This document shows, piece after piece, positions 44,584-55,849 of a stretch of 64,000 nucleotides of DNA. Location of the stretch: positions 7,284,601 to 7,348,600 of the forward strand of contig OY987237.1 of assembly GCA_963920705.1 (NCBI GenBank). The letters are read 5' to 3'. The number at the start of each line of letters is the position of its first letter. The stretch's first letter is position 1. The notes below the pieces were generated by a model, which saw nothing but the letters and a program-made list of their open reading frames with translations, made no database searches and had not been told where the DNA came from. This stretch comes from Odiellus spinosus (lineage: Eukaryota > Arthropoda > Arachnida > Opiliones > Phalangiidae). The position numbers and the translations under genes are program-made.

Positions 44584-44982
44584 GGAAGTCACGTGTCTGA
44601 CAATGTATCCTTATTTGGTTCAAATAATATGCAAATTAATCTAATTCTATAAAATATGACGTATTCCGCGCATATTTCAAAAAAGGCGCGAATTTGAAAT
44701 CTCTTAAGCCTTGACTAAATTCTTGAAAATTGGTTAAAAATTAATTTGTATCTTTTAGTGTCGCCCTTACGCTATAGTTGTACTGCTTTAAATTTGCAAG
44801 ATAGTTTCCAACCTTATCTATAGAGTTGCCAAAACAGGAATTTTTAAAATAATGGCTGAAGAACACTTCTTCTTTTTTAAAGGAAAGAATTTCGGTTCGT
44901 GGTCTGAACTCGCGTAGTTTCAACATTCCAATGAAGTGCGCCGCTAGTTTAAAGCCTTGTTCGCGCGAAAAATATCTTTTTG
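44584..44982. other. Intergenic DNA, no gene supported
   Basis: The 83-residue minus frame at 44741-44992 has no known domain and overlaps the next element. Nothing else is seen. Confidence 0.4.
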
Positions 44983-45313
44983 GTACCACCAAGAATCCAT
45001 TCAGGTTCCATAAGAATATGGGAGCATAGCTTTAGCCTCTGGTACCATCCTCCCAAACTTTGTAACAAAAGTTCGTCTGCAATTTTCGCAACATTTGAAC
45101 GCTTAGATCTTTTTTAGGTCGGCTCCATTTTTATTACCCAAAATATTATGTCAAGGTCGTTAGTGGCGCGGGTTAATAATATAATGTCAGGAGCGATTTA
45201 CTTGAAAAATCGATTCGAAGCAGACGAACTTTTGCTACAAAGTTTGGGAGGATGGTTATTGAATCGAGGCCCTCCCATATTCTTATGGAACCTGAATGGA
45301 TTCTTGGTACCAC
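44983..45313. mobile_element. 317-bp element with 7-bp target duplication, copy 2 (inverted)
   Basis: Element 44990-45306, flanked by exact GTACCAC (44983-44989, 45307-45313). It is the reverse complement of 29226-29542, with very few differences (for example TTGCTACAAAG for TTGTTACAAAG, AAAAAAGATC length). Same length, same CAAGAATCCATTCAGG ends. Two close copies with intact duplications show recent activity. Confidence 0.95.
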
Positions 45314-45719
45314 TATAAATAAATAAACCAGCAAAAATAGATCACTGAATAATATTTTTTCGAACTACAATTCAATGCCCTACAATAACTGAATTTTCCA
45401 ATTGATTTTGACAATTTATAAAATATACTTTTATTCTTTTTAAATACGATTCGTTACTATTATTATGTAAATACATAATTTTATAGTTATGCGTGTCTGT
45501 CCGTAGGGAACGTTAAATGCGCGCGCAAAGATAGATACGATATGTAGTAAACTCCGCTTGAGTTTGAGATTCAAGTCACGTCCTTCATTACAAACGTGGA
45601 TTAAGTCTAACAAGGCCTATTTTAATTAATCAATGGTTTAGAGATTAAAGAATTGTAGATAATAACGTTTTCGCCATGTTTAACGTAGAAAGAATTGGAA
45701 GTAAAAGAAATTAATTTTA
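45314..45719. other. Intergenic DNA, no gene seen
   Basis: AT-rich, nothing recognised. Confidence 0.45.
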
Positions 45720-45975
45720 ATATATTTCGAATATGATTATGCCACGTAACTAATAAGTAATTAATATTAAAAAACCTCATTTGCCAAGTAACTAATTAAT
45801 ATTAAAAATACGTTATTTCCCACGTAACTAATAACTAATTAATATTAAAACGCCATTTGTGACGTAACTAATTTAAAAAAGTAATTTTCCACTTGACTAA
45901 TAATTTTTAATTAATATAAAAAAAATTGCATTTGCCTAGTAACTAATAACTAATTAGTATTTATCTTAACTAATT
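45720..45975. repeat. Diverged minisatellite (ACGTAACTAATAACTAATTA)
   Basis: Five units of about 45-55 bp with GTAACTAATAACTAATTAAT, ATTAAAA and CATTTGCC or TTTCCCAC. Units vary in length and sequence, so the array is old. Confidence 0.8.
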
Positions 45976-46589
45976 TGCAACACGCACAAAACTACAAATT
46001 ATCTCAATAGTTTGTTTGTTTAAACCGATTATTCTTCAATTCGAATAATCATTTTCTAAAACCGAATATTGACCGATTTTAATCGAATAACTGAATAAGT
46101 TTTCGAGTTGGGATTTACTAATTCACTTTTTACCATAATTATAAATGAACCCTCATTACCATTTTAAAATAATTCAATGTTGTATCGTGTGAACCGGGCT
46201 TTAAAAATGAGGGGGTTAGCTTGTACCGTGGAGGGGGATCTCAATCTACGAGCCGTATTTTTTATTTTACTCCTATTAATCACTCGAACCTTCGTGAGTT
46301 AAACGATGTTAAAATGCCACTATCAAACGAAACAATAACTAAAATCCTGAAGAATCTTTTTCTAAAACATTTTGCTTTGTATTAAGATCTTGTGTATAGA
46401 AAACGTTCGCAACGAAATGAATCGCGTGACTTCTATGCAGATATATTCGTAAAGTTTAACAAGTCACGTGTTTTGACTGTAAGTTTCACGCGCGTGACGT
46501 CATTAGGAAATAGGGTAATTAAACTTGCGTCGTTTACTGCGTGAAATTCAGTTATATATTTGATATATCAATATTTAATCATCTTTTTA
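45976..46589. other. Intergenic DNA with a CRE-like site
   Basis: TGACGTCA at 46495-46502 follows CACGCGCG; CACGTG near 46466. No gene is seen. Confidence 0.45.
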
Positions 46590-46948
46590 ATAGGCCTAAT
46601 ATCCACCAGTAAACAAATATCAAACTCGAAATAAATTTAAAACTTACCCTGAAAATAGGCTTAGCGAGATTCATGGAGATCAGCTGATTTCCTCGCGTAT
46701 AAGGTCTAGCGACCAATCGAACGCGATTGTAAGTCTCGTGGAGATCTCGCGTGAACGACGGTCCTTCGCTGATTGGTCGCTAGACCTTACACGGAGGCAA
46801 TTCAGCTGATCTCCATGAATCCCGCTAAGCCTATTTTTGGGGTTAAGCTTTAAATTTATTTCTAGTTCAATATTTGTTTTGTAAACTTTTTACATGTGAA
46901 TTAGGCCTATTTAAACGATAAAAAAAATAGGCTGCATTCTCCCTTTAA
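46590..46948. mobile_element. TTAA foldback MITE, family 1, left terminus lost
   Basis: Starts in AATAGGCCTAAT and keeps both arms: ATGGAGATCAGCTGATTTCC and the inverse AATTCAGCTGATCTCCATGA, plus AAGGTCTAGCGACCAATCGA and GATTGGTCGCTAGACCTTAC. The right end GCTGCATTCTCCCT is followed by TTAA at 46945-46948. This copy has one of the best conserved foldbacks. Confidence 0.9.
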
Positions 46949-47452
46949 CAAAAATACGATATTAGCAAAAAATTACTTGTTTTATTTATAATTCCGTTTA
47001 ATATCGGAAGATTCACTAATATTGGCACGCGCTTAATGTAAATTGGGAGTATCCCTTCGGAGTTCATTGCGCCCAGATGTCAGTGCACCATTCTATCTCT
47101 AACAGCTCCGCTGCCTCTTATAACGTAACAACGGGGTCTTCTCATCTTTTGCTCAGTAATATTTCTTCCATAGTTCTTCAGTTTTTTTTTTGTCTCGATC
47201 TTTCGCGCCTAAAACATTTCGTATCAATCTCACCCTCGGTGGTCCACGAATCTTATTTCGGAAACTATATAGGTACTAGTACAACTTAGGTTTCAAATAC
47301 TACCTATTTAAAGATTATAAAGATACCCGAATTTAATTGCGCGGATTAATTTTCTTTTTTGATTACATACGGTCAATTTAATGTTGATTAAATTTAATGG
47401 TTAAAGGAGTGACTTTTCGCGCTCAAATATAAGCCTGATACGCTTAATATAA
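46949..47452. other. Intergenic DNA, no gene supported
   Basis: The 70-residue plus frame at 47077-47289 is serine-rich with no motif. Nothing else is recognised. Confidence 0.45.
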
Positions 47453-48596
47453 TAAGTCTAAATTGAGGGCAAGTTAAGTCTAAATTGAGGGCAAGTTAAG
47501 TCTAAATTGAGGGCAAGTTAAGTCTAAATTGAGGGCAAGTTAAGTCTAAATTGAGGGCAAGTTAAGTCTAAATTGAGGGCAAGTTAAGTCTAAATTGAGG
47601 GCAAGTTAAGTCTAAATTGAGGGCAAGTTAAGTCTAAATTGAGGGCAAGTTAAGTCTAAATTGAGGGCAAGTTAAGTCTAAATTGAGGGCAAGTTAAGTC
47701 TAAATTGAGGGCAAGTTAAGTCTAAATTGAGGGCAAGTTAAGTCTAAATTGAGGGCAAGTTAAGTCTAAATTGAGGGCAAGTTAAGTCTAAATTGAGGGC
47801 AAGTTAAGTCTAAATTGAGGGCAAGTTAAGTCTAAATTGAGGGCAAGTTAAGTCTAAATTGAGGGCAAGTTAAGTCTAAATTGAGGGCAAGTTAAGTCTA
47901 AATTGAGGGCAAGTTAAGTCTAAATTGAGGGCAAGTTAAGTCTAAATTGAGGGCAAGTTAAGTCTAAATTGAGGGCAAGTTAAGTCTAAATTGAGGGCAA
48001 GTTAAGTCTAAATTGAGGGCAAGTTAAGTCTAAATTGAGGGCAAGTTAAGTCTAAATTGAGGGCAAGTTAAGTCTAAATTGAGGGCAAGTTAAGTCTAAA
48101 TTGAGGGCAAGTTAAGTCTAAATTGAGGGCAAGTTAAGTCTAAATTGAGGGCAAGTTAAGTCTAAATTGAGGGCAAGTTAAGTCTAAATTGAGGGCAAGT
48201 TAAGTCTAAATTGAGGGCAAGTTAAGTCTAAATTGAGGGCAAGTTAAGTCTAAATTGAGGGCAAGTTAAGTCTAAATTGAGGGCAAGTTAAGTCTAAATT
48301 GAGGGCAAGTTAAGTCTAAATTGAGGGCAAGTTAAGTCTAAATTGAGGGCAAGTTAAGTCTAAATTGAGGGCAAGTTAAGTCTAAATTGAGGGCAAGTTA
48401 AGTCTAAATTGAGGGCAAGTTAAGTCTAAATTGAGGGCAAGTTAAGTCTAAATTGAGGGCAAGTTAAGTCTAAATTGAGGGCAAGTTAAGTCTAAATTGA
48501 GGGCAAGTTAAGTCTAAATTGAGGGCAAGTTAAGTCTAAATTGAGGGCAAGTTAAGTCTAAATTGAGGGCAAGTTAAGTCTAAATTGAGGGCAAGT
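47453..48596. repeat. 22-bp minisatellite, 52 perfect copies
   Basis: 1144 bp, exactly 52 units of TAAGTCTAAATTGAGGGCAA plus GT. I see no substitution between the first and last complete units. A single degenerate unit follows (TAAGTCTGAAATGAGGGCA) and then TAAGTCTAAAAT. Every other array in the window carries variants, so this is the youngest or the most strongly homogenised. Period 22 is not a multiple of 3, so no repeat ORF arises. Confidence 0.97.
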
Positions 48597-49090
48597 TAAG
48601 TCTGAAATGAGGGCATCCAAGCTAAGTCTAAAATATAGAAAAATCTTGCTATGTTTCGCTTCTATTGAACTTTGGTCAAATTAATACTAGCTTGAATAAT
48701 ATCGTAATTTTCTACCTTTTTGGGATTAAATTTTTTTATTATTTTATTTTACACCTTTGTGCACTGTAGAGACAATTTTTTTCTCTACCGATCGAGTTAG
48801 TTTCGGACGAATAAATTTTTTCTTCAAATTTTATTCGTCGTAATTTGATATCCACGATGGGAAAACTTCCAAAGTTTGCCTAAAGATTTTTTACGCAACC
48901 GAACAAAAAGTTCGATAACTTTTTTACATCAGTTTAAAGGTAAAGTGAAACGTACCTAAAAATATGTTCGTCTTAATTGGAATTAGGCCTTTACTTTTTA
49001 ATTATAATTGAATTAAACAGATGAAAATATAAAATATATTGGTATATTTATCCGATATATGGAACGTAATTAACGGTGATTTTCGCACGA
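48597..49090. other. Intergenic DNA, no gene seen
   Basis: TTTAAAGGTAAAGTGAAACG near 48935 may be a decayed TTAA-AGGGA left end, pairing weakly with CAGTCTCCCTTTAA at 49437-49450. No gene is seen. Confidence 0.4.
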
Positions 49091-49376
49091 AAAGTAGTTG
49101 ACTTGATCTGGATTAAGTACTTTTACTAGAAATACCGCGCAAAAGCGAACTTATCAGAACGGACGAGAGTCAACCGTAGGCTCTACAATACCCAGGCGAC
49201 CATAGTAAGATGACGTAGAATTGTGGAAAATTAATATTTTAAGAATTTCGAAAATGGCGGTAATTTTTTAAGTAACATTGTATATATATTTCGAATAGTT
49301 TTTTAACGATCTTTCCGAAAATGACACTAACGTTTCATTTCGAGTTCATGAAAAACCCGTGAAAGCTTCACTTTGA
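49091..49376 (-). mobile_element. AGTGAGGCTGTCA-type TTAA element, minus-strand copy
   Basis: The minus-strand block at 49095-49140 (CTGGATTAAGTACTTTTACT on plus) matches 14873-14927. On the right, TTTTTTAACGATCTTTCCGA and GAGTTCATGAAAAACCCGTG lead to GAAAGCTTCACTTTGA, a decayed terminus. The opposite end is not clear. Confidence 0.6.
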
Positions 49377-49990
49377 CTTCATGGAAATCGTTATTGGAGA
49401 ATTAGGGTTAGAAAGTTAAGCCTATTAAGGCATTTTTCAGTCTCCCTTTAACTTCTTGAAAAACCTTTGTCGATTTTCAGCGAGCATTATTTTAAAAAAT
49501 AGGTTAGGCTTAGCTTCGCGGGTACATTATCTCGCCGTATCGGGGTTAAGGCCCGAAAGGGTAGCGTCCTCCGTAATTCCTGGCCCGGTATCGAATTTTA
49601 GGAGGCATTTTGCTTCGATGCCTCGCCAATTTCAATATTATCGAAGAGGAGATAAAATTCTGCGCTATATTCGATAAAGTTTTCGTAGTCAAAAGGAGTT
49701 GACATTAAAGCCAAAGTTGTAGCGGACTTTTACCACGATGTTAAACCCGGTATAGATCTAGGCGAGTAGAGCCAAGTAACGAAGAATAAATAACTGATAC
49801 GTGAAAGATAAAGAACCCAATCGGCCAATAAAAAACCACGTAAGAAAAGAAAGAATTTTTAACATCCTCGTGAGAATTCTACGAGTGTGTTCAAGGGATA
49901 AGGAAGACACTCAGGTCACAAATTTCTTACGCGATAAAACCTTAAGAGCATTAAAATTGGTACGTTGAAACTTTGAAGCCGTTCTAAGCG
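49377..49990. other. Intergenic DNA, no gene supported
   Basis: The 73-residue plus frame at 49456-49677 lies in a somewhat GC-richer patch but has no motif. CAGTCTCCCTTTAA at about 49437 is an orphan TTAA-AGGGA end. Confidence 0.4.
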
Positions 49991-50211
49991 TAGTTTCCAA
50001 GGCGTCGATTAAGCCTAGTTTCCAAGGCGTCGATTAAGCCTAGTTTCCAAGGCGCCGATTAAGCCTAGTTTCCAAGGCGCCGATTAAGCCTAGTTTCCAA
50101 GGCGCCGATTAAGCCTAGTTTCCAAGGCGCCGATTAAGCCTAGTTTCCAAGTCGCCGATTAAGCCTAGTTTCCAAGGCGCCGATTAAGCCTAGTTTCCAA
50201 GGCGTCGATTA
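49991..50211. repeat. 25-bp minisatellite (TAGTTTCCAAGGCGYCGATT)
   Basis: Nine units of TAGTTTCCAAGGCGCCGATT plus AAGCC. The outer units carry GGCGTCG and the central ones GGCGCCG; one has AGTCGCCG. This symmetric pattern suggests the GGCGCCG variant multiplied in the middle. Confidence 0.95.
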
Positions 50212-50391
50212 TGACGGGCTCATTTGTCGCTGACCCATGAATGCGAAAAAATTGGAGCCACTCCCTTTTTCTTAAAATTTAAATTTCTCTTAAAAAAAAA
50301 AAACTCGAATTTCAAATCAACTTTCCGAGAAAACTGTCGAATATTTTTAAATGTAATTTTATATAGACGCTTTTTAGACCAAGAAGTTTCG

Positions 50392-50740
50392 ACTGAATCA
50401 GAAGTAGATGAAACCCTCCTTTGAAGTCTATTACTCCCTGGTCTTGCCTACCCCTCTCTGTATGGGTTAGTTTCAAAAAGCGCGATTCGTACGCCTCCTA
50501 ACGGTAGATATTTTCGGAGCGGGAGTTCGTCGAGCGAATATTTATAGTTGCCTTGGAGTTCGTCAAAAAAACGTCGTCGTTTGTGGAGAGAGAGAATTTC
50601 CAATTTTGCGTAGACAGGGGGTATGAAGTAGGACCCCTCCGATCTCATAACATTTGGAACTTTACCCATACAGAGAGGCGCTATATCGAACATTAGAGTA
50701 GTAGACTTCAAAGGAGGGTTTCATCTACTTCTGACTGAAT
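50392..50740. mobile_element. 335-bp element with 7-bp target duplication
   Basis: Element 50399-50733, flanked by exact ACTGAAT (50392-50398 and 50734-50740). The ends CAGAAGTAGATGAAACCCTC... are perfect inverted repeats for 32 bp, then continue with one mismatch. The minus strand next to the left end (about 50420-50515) resembles the segment at 40022-40110. An 87-residue minus frame spans the interior (50448-50711); it ends with the YLPLGGVRIALFETNPYREG stretch but I cannot identify it. Confidence 0.9.
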
Positions 50741-50971
50741 TTATTTTTCCGTGTGTCTCCCTTTAAGCGATTTAGCCGGTCATGTGTGTGTTAAGCGTCT
50801 TAGGTCGAAATTACCCAATCTTGAAATGTAGATAAATAAGTATATAATCAGCTTATACGTAATTTAGGGTATGAATCTTTCTTAAGAATGGGCGGGGTGT
50901 ATTCCTTATTTTAGCGTCATAAATTAAAATTGACAAAATGAAAAGTCAAGCCGCGAAATATTCTAGGTAGC

Positions 50972-51003
<32 letters not shown>

Positions 51004-51294
51004 GTAGGATCTAATGAATTTCATCGCAATTACTCGAGACCATCCCGTAATTATATGTAGAAAAAAATCTCCATTTAATTTGAACTTTTTCTTTTACGAC
51101 TATTGGTGAACTTTGAATTTAAACCACCAGGGATTTTTGCAGCTATGTTTTAGCAGCGATCCAACCAACGTCAAATATTAAAATTAGATATCTTTTAAAA
51201 CTTATCGCTGAATGGATATGTTTTAGGGCGCTCACACACGATCTTATTTTCAATATATATACAGTATAATTACTTTAATTCAAATATTTAAAGA
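50741..51294. other. Intergenic DNA with orphan terminus and poly-A run
   Basis: GTGTCTCCCTTTAA near 50755 is an orphan TTAA-AGGGA end. An A run of about 32 bp lies near 50971-51002. No gene is seen. Confidence 0.45.
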
Positions 51295-51500
51295 TAATTT
51301 AATAATTATTTTAATGGGTTTTTAGTTAATTTTTAATCGGGGGTTTAATAATTATTTAATCTGAGGTTGTAGTAATTATTTAATCTGGGGTTTTTTGTCA
51401 TTGTTTAATCTACGTTTTAATAATTGTTCAATCTACGCGTTAATAATTGTTTAATCCGCGTTTTAGTTATTGTTTAATCTGGGTTTTATTATATAATATT
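51295..51500. repeat. About 29-bp diverged minisatellite (TTTAATCTGNGGTTTTANTA)
   Basis: Six or seven units of TTTAATCTGGGGTTTTAATA and ATTATTG or TTGTTCAATCTACG. Variable and old; borders the 24-bp array. Confidence 0.75.
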
Positions 51501-51519
51501 ATATGTATTATAGTCCTGA

Positions 51520-53390
51520 TTAAAATAAGTATTAAATTCCTATTTTAAATAATTATAAAATTTCAATTTTAAATAATTATAAAATTCCAATTTTAAATAA
51601 TTAAAAAATTCCTATTTTAAATAATTAAAAAATTCCTATTTTAAATAATTAAAAAATTCCTATTTTAAATAATTAAAAAATTCCTATTTTAAATAATTAA
51701 AAAATTCCTATTTTAAATAATTAAAAAATTCCTGTTTTAAATAATTATAAAATTCCAATTTTAAATAATTACAAAATTCCTATTTTAAATAATTATAAAA
51801 TTCCTATTTTAAATAATTAAAAAATTCCTATTTTAAATAATTAAAAAATTCCTATTTTAAATAATTAAAAAATTCCTGTTTTAAATAATTATAAAATTCC
51901 AATTTTAAATAATTACAAAATTCCTATTTTAAATAATTATAAAATTCCTATTTTAAATAATTAAAAAATTCCTATTTTAAATAATTAAAAAATTCCTATT
52001 TTAAATAATTAAAAAATTCCTATTTTAAATAATTATAAAATTCATATTTTAAATAATTATAAAATTCCTATTTTAAATAATTATAAAATTCCTATTTTAA
52101 ATAATTATAAAATTCCTATTTTAAATAATTATAAAATTCCTATTTTAAATAGTTATAAAATTCCTATTTTAAATAGTTATAAAATTCCTATTTTAAATAA
52201 TTATAAAATTCCTATTTTAAATAGTTATAAAATTCCTATTTTAAATAATTAAAAAATTCCTATTTTAAATAATTACAAAATTCCTATTTTAAATAATTAT
52301 AAAATTCCTATTTTAAATAATTAAAAAATTCCTATTTTAAATAATTAAAAAATTCATATTTTAAATAATTATAAAATTCATATTTTAAATAATTATAAAA
52401 TTCCTATTTTAAATAATTATAAAATTCCTATTTTAAATAGTTATAAAATTCCTATTTTAAATAATTATAAAATTCCTATTTTAAATAGTTATAAAATTCC
52501 TATTTTAAATAGTTATAAAATTCCTATTTTAAATAATTACAGAATTCCTATTTTAAATAATTATAAAATTCCTATTTTAAATAATTATAAAATTCCTATT
52601 TTAAATAATTATAAAATTCCTATTTTAAATAATTATAAAATTCCTATTTTAAATAATTATAAAATTCCTATTTTAAATAATTATAAAATTCCTATTTTAA
52701 ATAATTATAAAATTCCTATTTTAAATAATTACAAAATTCCTATTATAAATAATTACAAAATTCCTATTTTAAATAATTACAAAATTCCTATTTTAAATAA
52801 TTACAAAATTCCTATTTTAAATAATTTCAAAATTCCTATTTTAAATAATTATAAAATTCCTATTTTAAATAATTATAAAATTCCTATTTTAAATAATTAA
52901 AAAATTCCTATTTTAAATAATTAAAAAATTCCTATTTTAAATAATTATAAAATTCATATTTTAAATAATTATAAAATTCCTATTTTAAATAATTATAAAA
53001 TTCCTATTTTAAATAATTATAAAGTTCCTATTTTAAATAGTTATAAAATTCCTATTTTAAATAGTTATAAAATTCCTATTTTAAATAGTTATAAAATTCC
53101 TATTTTAAATAATTATAAAATTCCTATTTTAAATAGTTATAAAATTCCTATTTTAAATAGTTATAAAATTCCTATTTTAAATAATTACAGAATTCCTATT
53201 TTAAATAATTACAGAATTCCTATTTTAAATAATTATAAAATTCCTATTTTAAATAATTATAAAATTCCTATTTTAAATAATTATAAAATTCCTATTTTAA
53301 ATAATTATAAAATTCCTATTTTAAATAATTATAAAATTCCTATTTTAAATAATTATAAAATTCCTATTTTAAATAATTATAAAAGTTCAG
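51520..53390. repeat. 24-bp minisatellite, about 78 units, with higher-order structure
   Basis: Unit AATTCCTATTTTAAATAATT plus ATAA. Variants (AATTAAAA, AGTTAT, ATTACAA, CCAATTTT, CCTGTTTT) recur in the same order. The CCTGTTTT / CCAATTTT / ATTACAA group at about 51731 recurs at about 51875, giving a 144-bp (6-unit) higher-order period. The AGTTAT/AATTAT groups at about 52150, 52435 and 53035 repeat the same theme. Confidence 0.95.
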
Positions 53391-54126
53391 AATTGCATAG
53401 ATAATTCTACTTCTTGAATATGTTTAGGATTAAATATTCTTTATAATATTAATTGTATAAAAAGTACTATGATTTCTTCGTTAAATTTGTGCGAATGGGC
53501 CTTTCGCTGTTTTTTGGTGTATGTTCTTCTTTGGGGCTCCATTAACTGGCACGTGGGAGTCGAAAGTGGTCCTCGCCCACTTCTAGTTTGCTTATAGATC
53601 CCCATATAAGATACAGTAATAAGATTCGAAAAATCCAATGGGCCTTTCTTTATAATAATCTACACTCTGTTTCATCTTGAATTATCAGCGATAGTCATGC
53701 CTAGAAGTTATCATTATCAATAAGTAAAACAACCTTAGAAGTAACGGTTAACCTAGCCTTGAACCTGTTACTAATTAAAGTTGAAAATATAATTTATAAA
53801 ATTCGATTTTTGATCTTCTATCGAATATCACTAGAATCCGTGTATTATTTTAATAGCAGTTTAATAATAGGTTGACGTAATTCTATTATGAAATTATTGA
53901 ACTCTTTTAATTTCCAATTCAGTTCATTGATCTTTTAGAACTTTTAAACCTTCCGTTATTTTTGGCAGTTTACACGCATGCACGATGGATTTGAAAAAAA
54001 GAAAAAAAAGATAAATTAATTTGTTTTCTTAATACTATGTTTAATTAAAATTTTAATCCACTCCCCAAAGTTCCAAACTAGTTTTATATCAAAATAATTT
54101 GCTTTTCAAGGGAATATGACACTTAA
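53391..54126. other. Intergenic DNA, no gene supported
   Basis: The 65-residue minus frame 53441-53638 has no motif. Nothing else is seen. Confidence 0.45.
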
Positions 54127-55487
54127 TTTTATTTACAATAGAAAGTTAAATTATTTTTTTAGAATAGAAAGTTAAATTATTTTTTTAGAATAGAAAGTTA
54201 AATTATTTTTTTAGAATAGAAAGTTAAATTATTTTTTTAGAATAGAAAGTTAAATTATTTTTTTAGAATAGAAAGTTAAATTATTTTTTTAGAATAGAAA
54301 GTTAAATTATTTTTTTAGAATAGAAAGTTAAATTATTTTTTTAGAATGGAAAGTTAAATTATTTTTTTAGAATAGAAAGTTAAATTATTTTTTTAGAATA
54401 GAAAGTTAAATTATTTTTTTAGAATAGAAAGTTAGATTATTTTTTTAGAATAGAAAGTTAGATTATTTTTTTAGAATAGAAAGTTAGATTATTTTTTTAG
54501 AATAGAAAGTTAGATTATTTTTTTAGAATAGAAAGTTAGATTATTTTTTTAGAATAGAAAGTTAGATTATTTTTTTAGAATAGAAAGTTAGATAATTTTT
54601 TTAGAATAGAAAGTTAGATTATTTTTTTAGAATAGAAAGTTAGATTATTTTTTTAGAATAGAAAGTTAGATTATTTTTTAGAATAGAAAGTTAAATTATT
54701 TTTTTAGAATAGAAAGTTAAATTATTTTTTTAGAATAGATAGTTAAATTATTTTTTTAGAATAGATAGTTAAATTATTTTTTTAGAATAGAAAGTTAAAT
54801 TATTTTTTAGAATAGAACGTTAAATTCTTTTTTAGAATAGAAAGTTAAATTATTTTGTTAGAATAGAAAGTTAAATTATTGTTTTAGAATAGAAAGTTAA
54901 ATTATTTTTTTAGAATAGAAAGTTAAATTATTTTTTAGAATAGAAAGTTAAATTATTTTTTAGAATAGAAAGTTAAATTATTTTTTTTAGAATAGAAAGT
55001 TAAATTATTTTTTTTAGAATAGAAAGTTAAATTATTTTTTTTAGAACAGAAAGTTCAATTATTTTTTTTAGAATAGAAAGTTAAATTATTTTTTTAGAAT
55101 AGAAAGTTAAATTATTTTTTTAGAATAGAAAGTTAAATTATTTTTTTAGAATAGAAAGTTAAATTATTTTTTTAGAATAGAAAGTTAGATTATTTTTTTA
55201 GAATAGAAAGATTATTTTTTTAGAATAGAAAGATTATTTTTTTAGAATAGAAAGATTATTTTTTTAGAATAGAAAGATTATTTTTTTAGAATAGAAAGTT
55301 AAATTATTTTTTAGAATAGAAAGTTAAATTATTTTTTAGAATAGAAAGTTAAATTATTTTTTAGAATAGAAAGTTAAATTATTTTTTTAGAATAGAAAGT
55401 TAAATTATTTTTTTAGAATAGATAGTTAAATTATTTTTTTTAGAATAGAAAGTTAAATTATTTTTTTAGAATAGAAAGTTAAATTAC
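54127..55487. repeat. 26-bp minisatellite (GAAAGTTAAATTATTTTTTT)
   Basis: About 52 units of GAAAGTTAAATTATTTTTTT plus AGAATA. Variation is mainly in the length of the T run (6 to 8) and in GTTAGATT versus GTTAAATT; GTTAGATT units form one block (about 54430-54670). A block of shortened units (GAAAGATTATTT) lies at 55205-55280. Confidence 0.95.
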
Positions 55488-55849
55488 GTTATTTTTTAAC
55501 TAAATTGGCCCCATAAGTCCTTTATTTGGGATAATTTTAGAACTATAAAACCCTCTGAGATACTTTTCGTCATATATTATCCTTTAAAACCAACTTGCGT
55601 GTCCAGTTAGAAACCCTTTAAATACTAGTTTTATTTATCTTAGTAGGTTCTGTCATAGCTAGACTAACAGGTTTTTGATCGAAACGAATAAAAACTCTGA
55701 GCGAGCATTTAGTTCGATTTGACTTTCAATTTTAATATCACATTTAAATTATTTTATTTGACAATATATTGTCGAACAAAATATTGGGTGTTTATATCTT
55801 CGTAAAAATGTTTTTCAATTTGTGTCCACTATTGCTTGGAATTCGTATA
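55488..55849. other. Intergenic DNA, no gene seen
   Basis: Nothing recognised. Confidence 0.45.

Noticed and set aside
44354-46948. One family 1 MITE split by a 2-kb insertion
   Set aside because: The right-hand piece (46590-46948) repeats the interior already present in the left-hand piece, so these are two separate truncated copies.
48936-49450. Complete TTAA element with AGGTAAAGTGAAACG and CAGTCTCCCT ends
   Set aside because: The two ends agree at only about 10 of 14 positions and contain other element debris, so I list them only as possible orphan ends.
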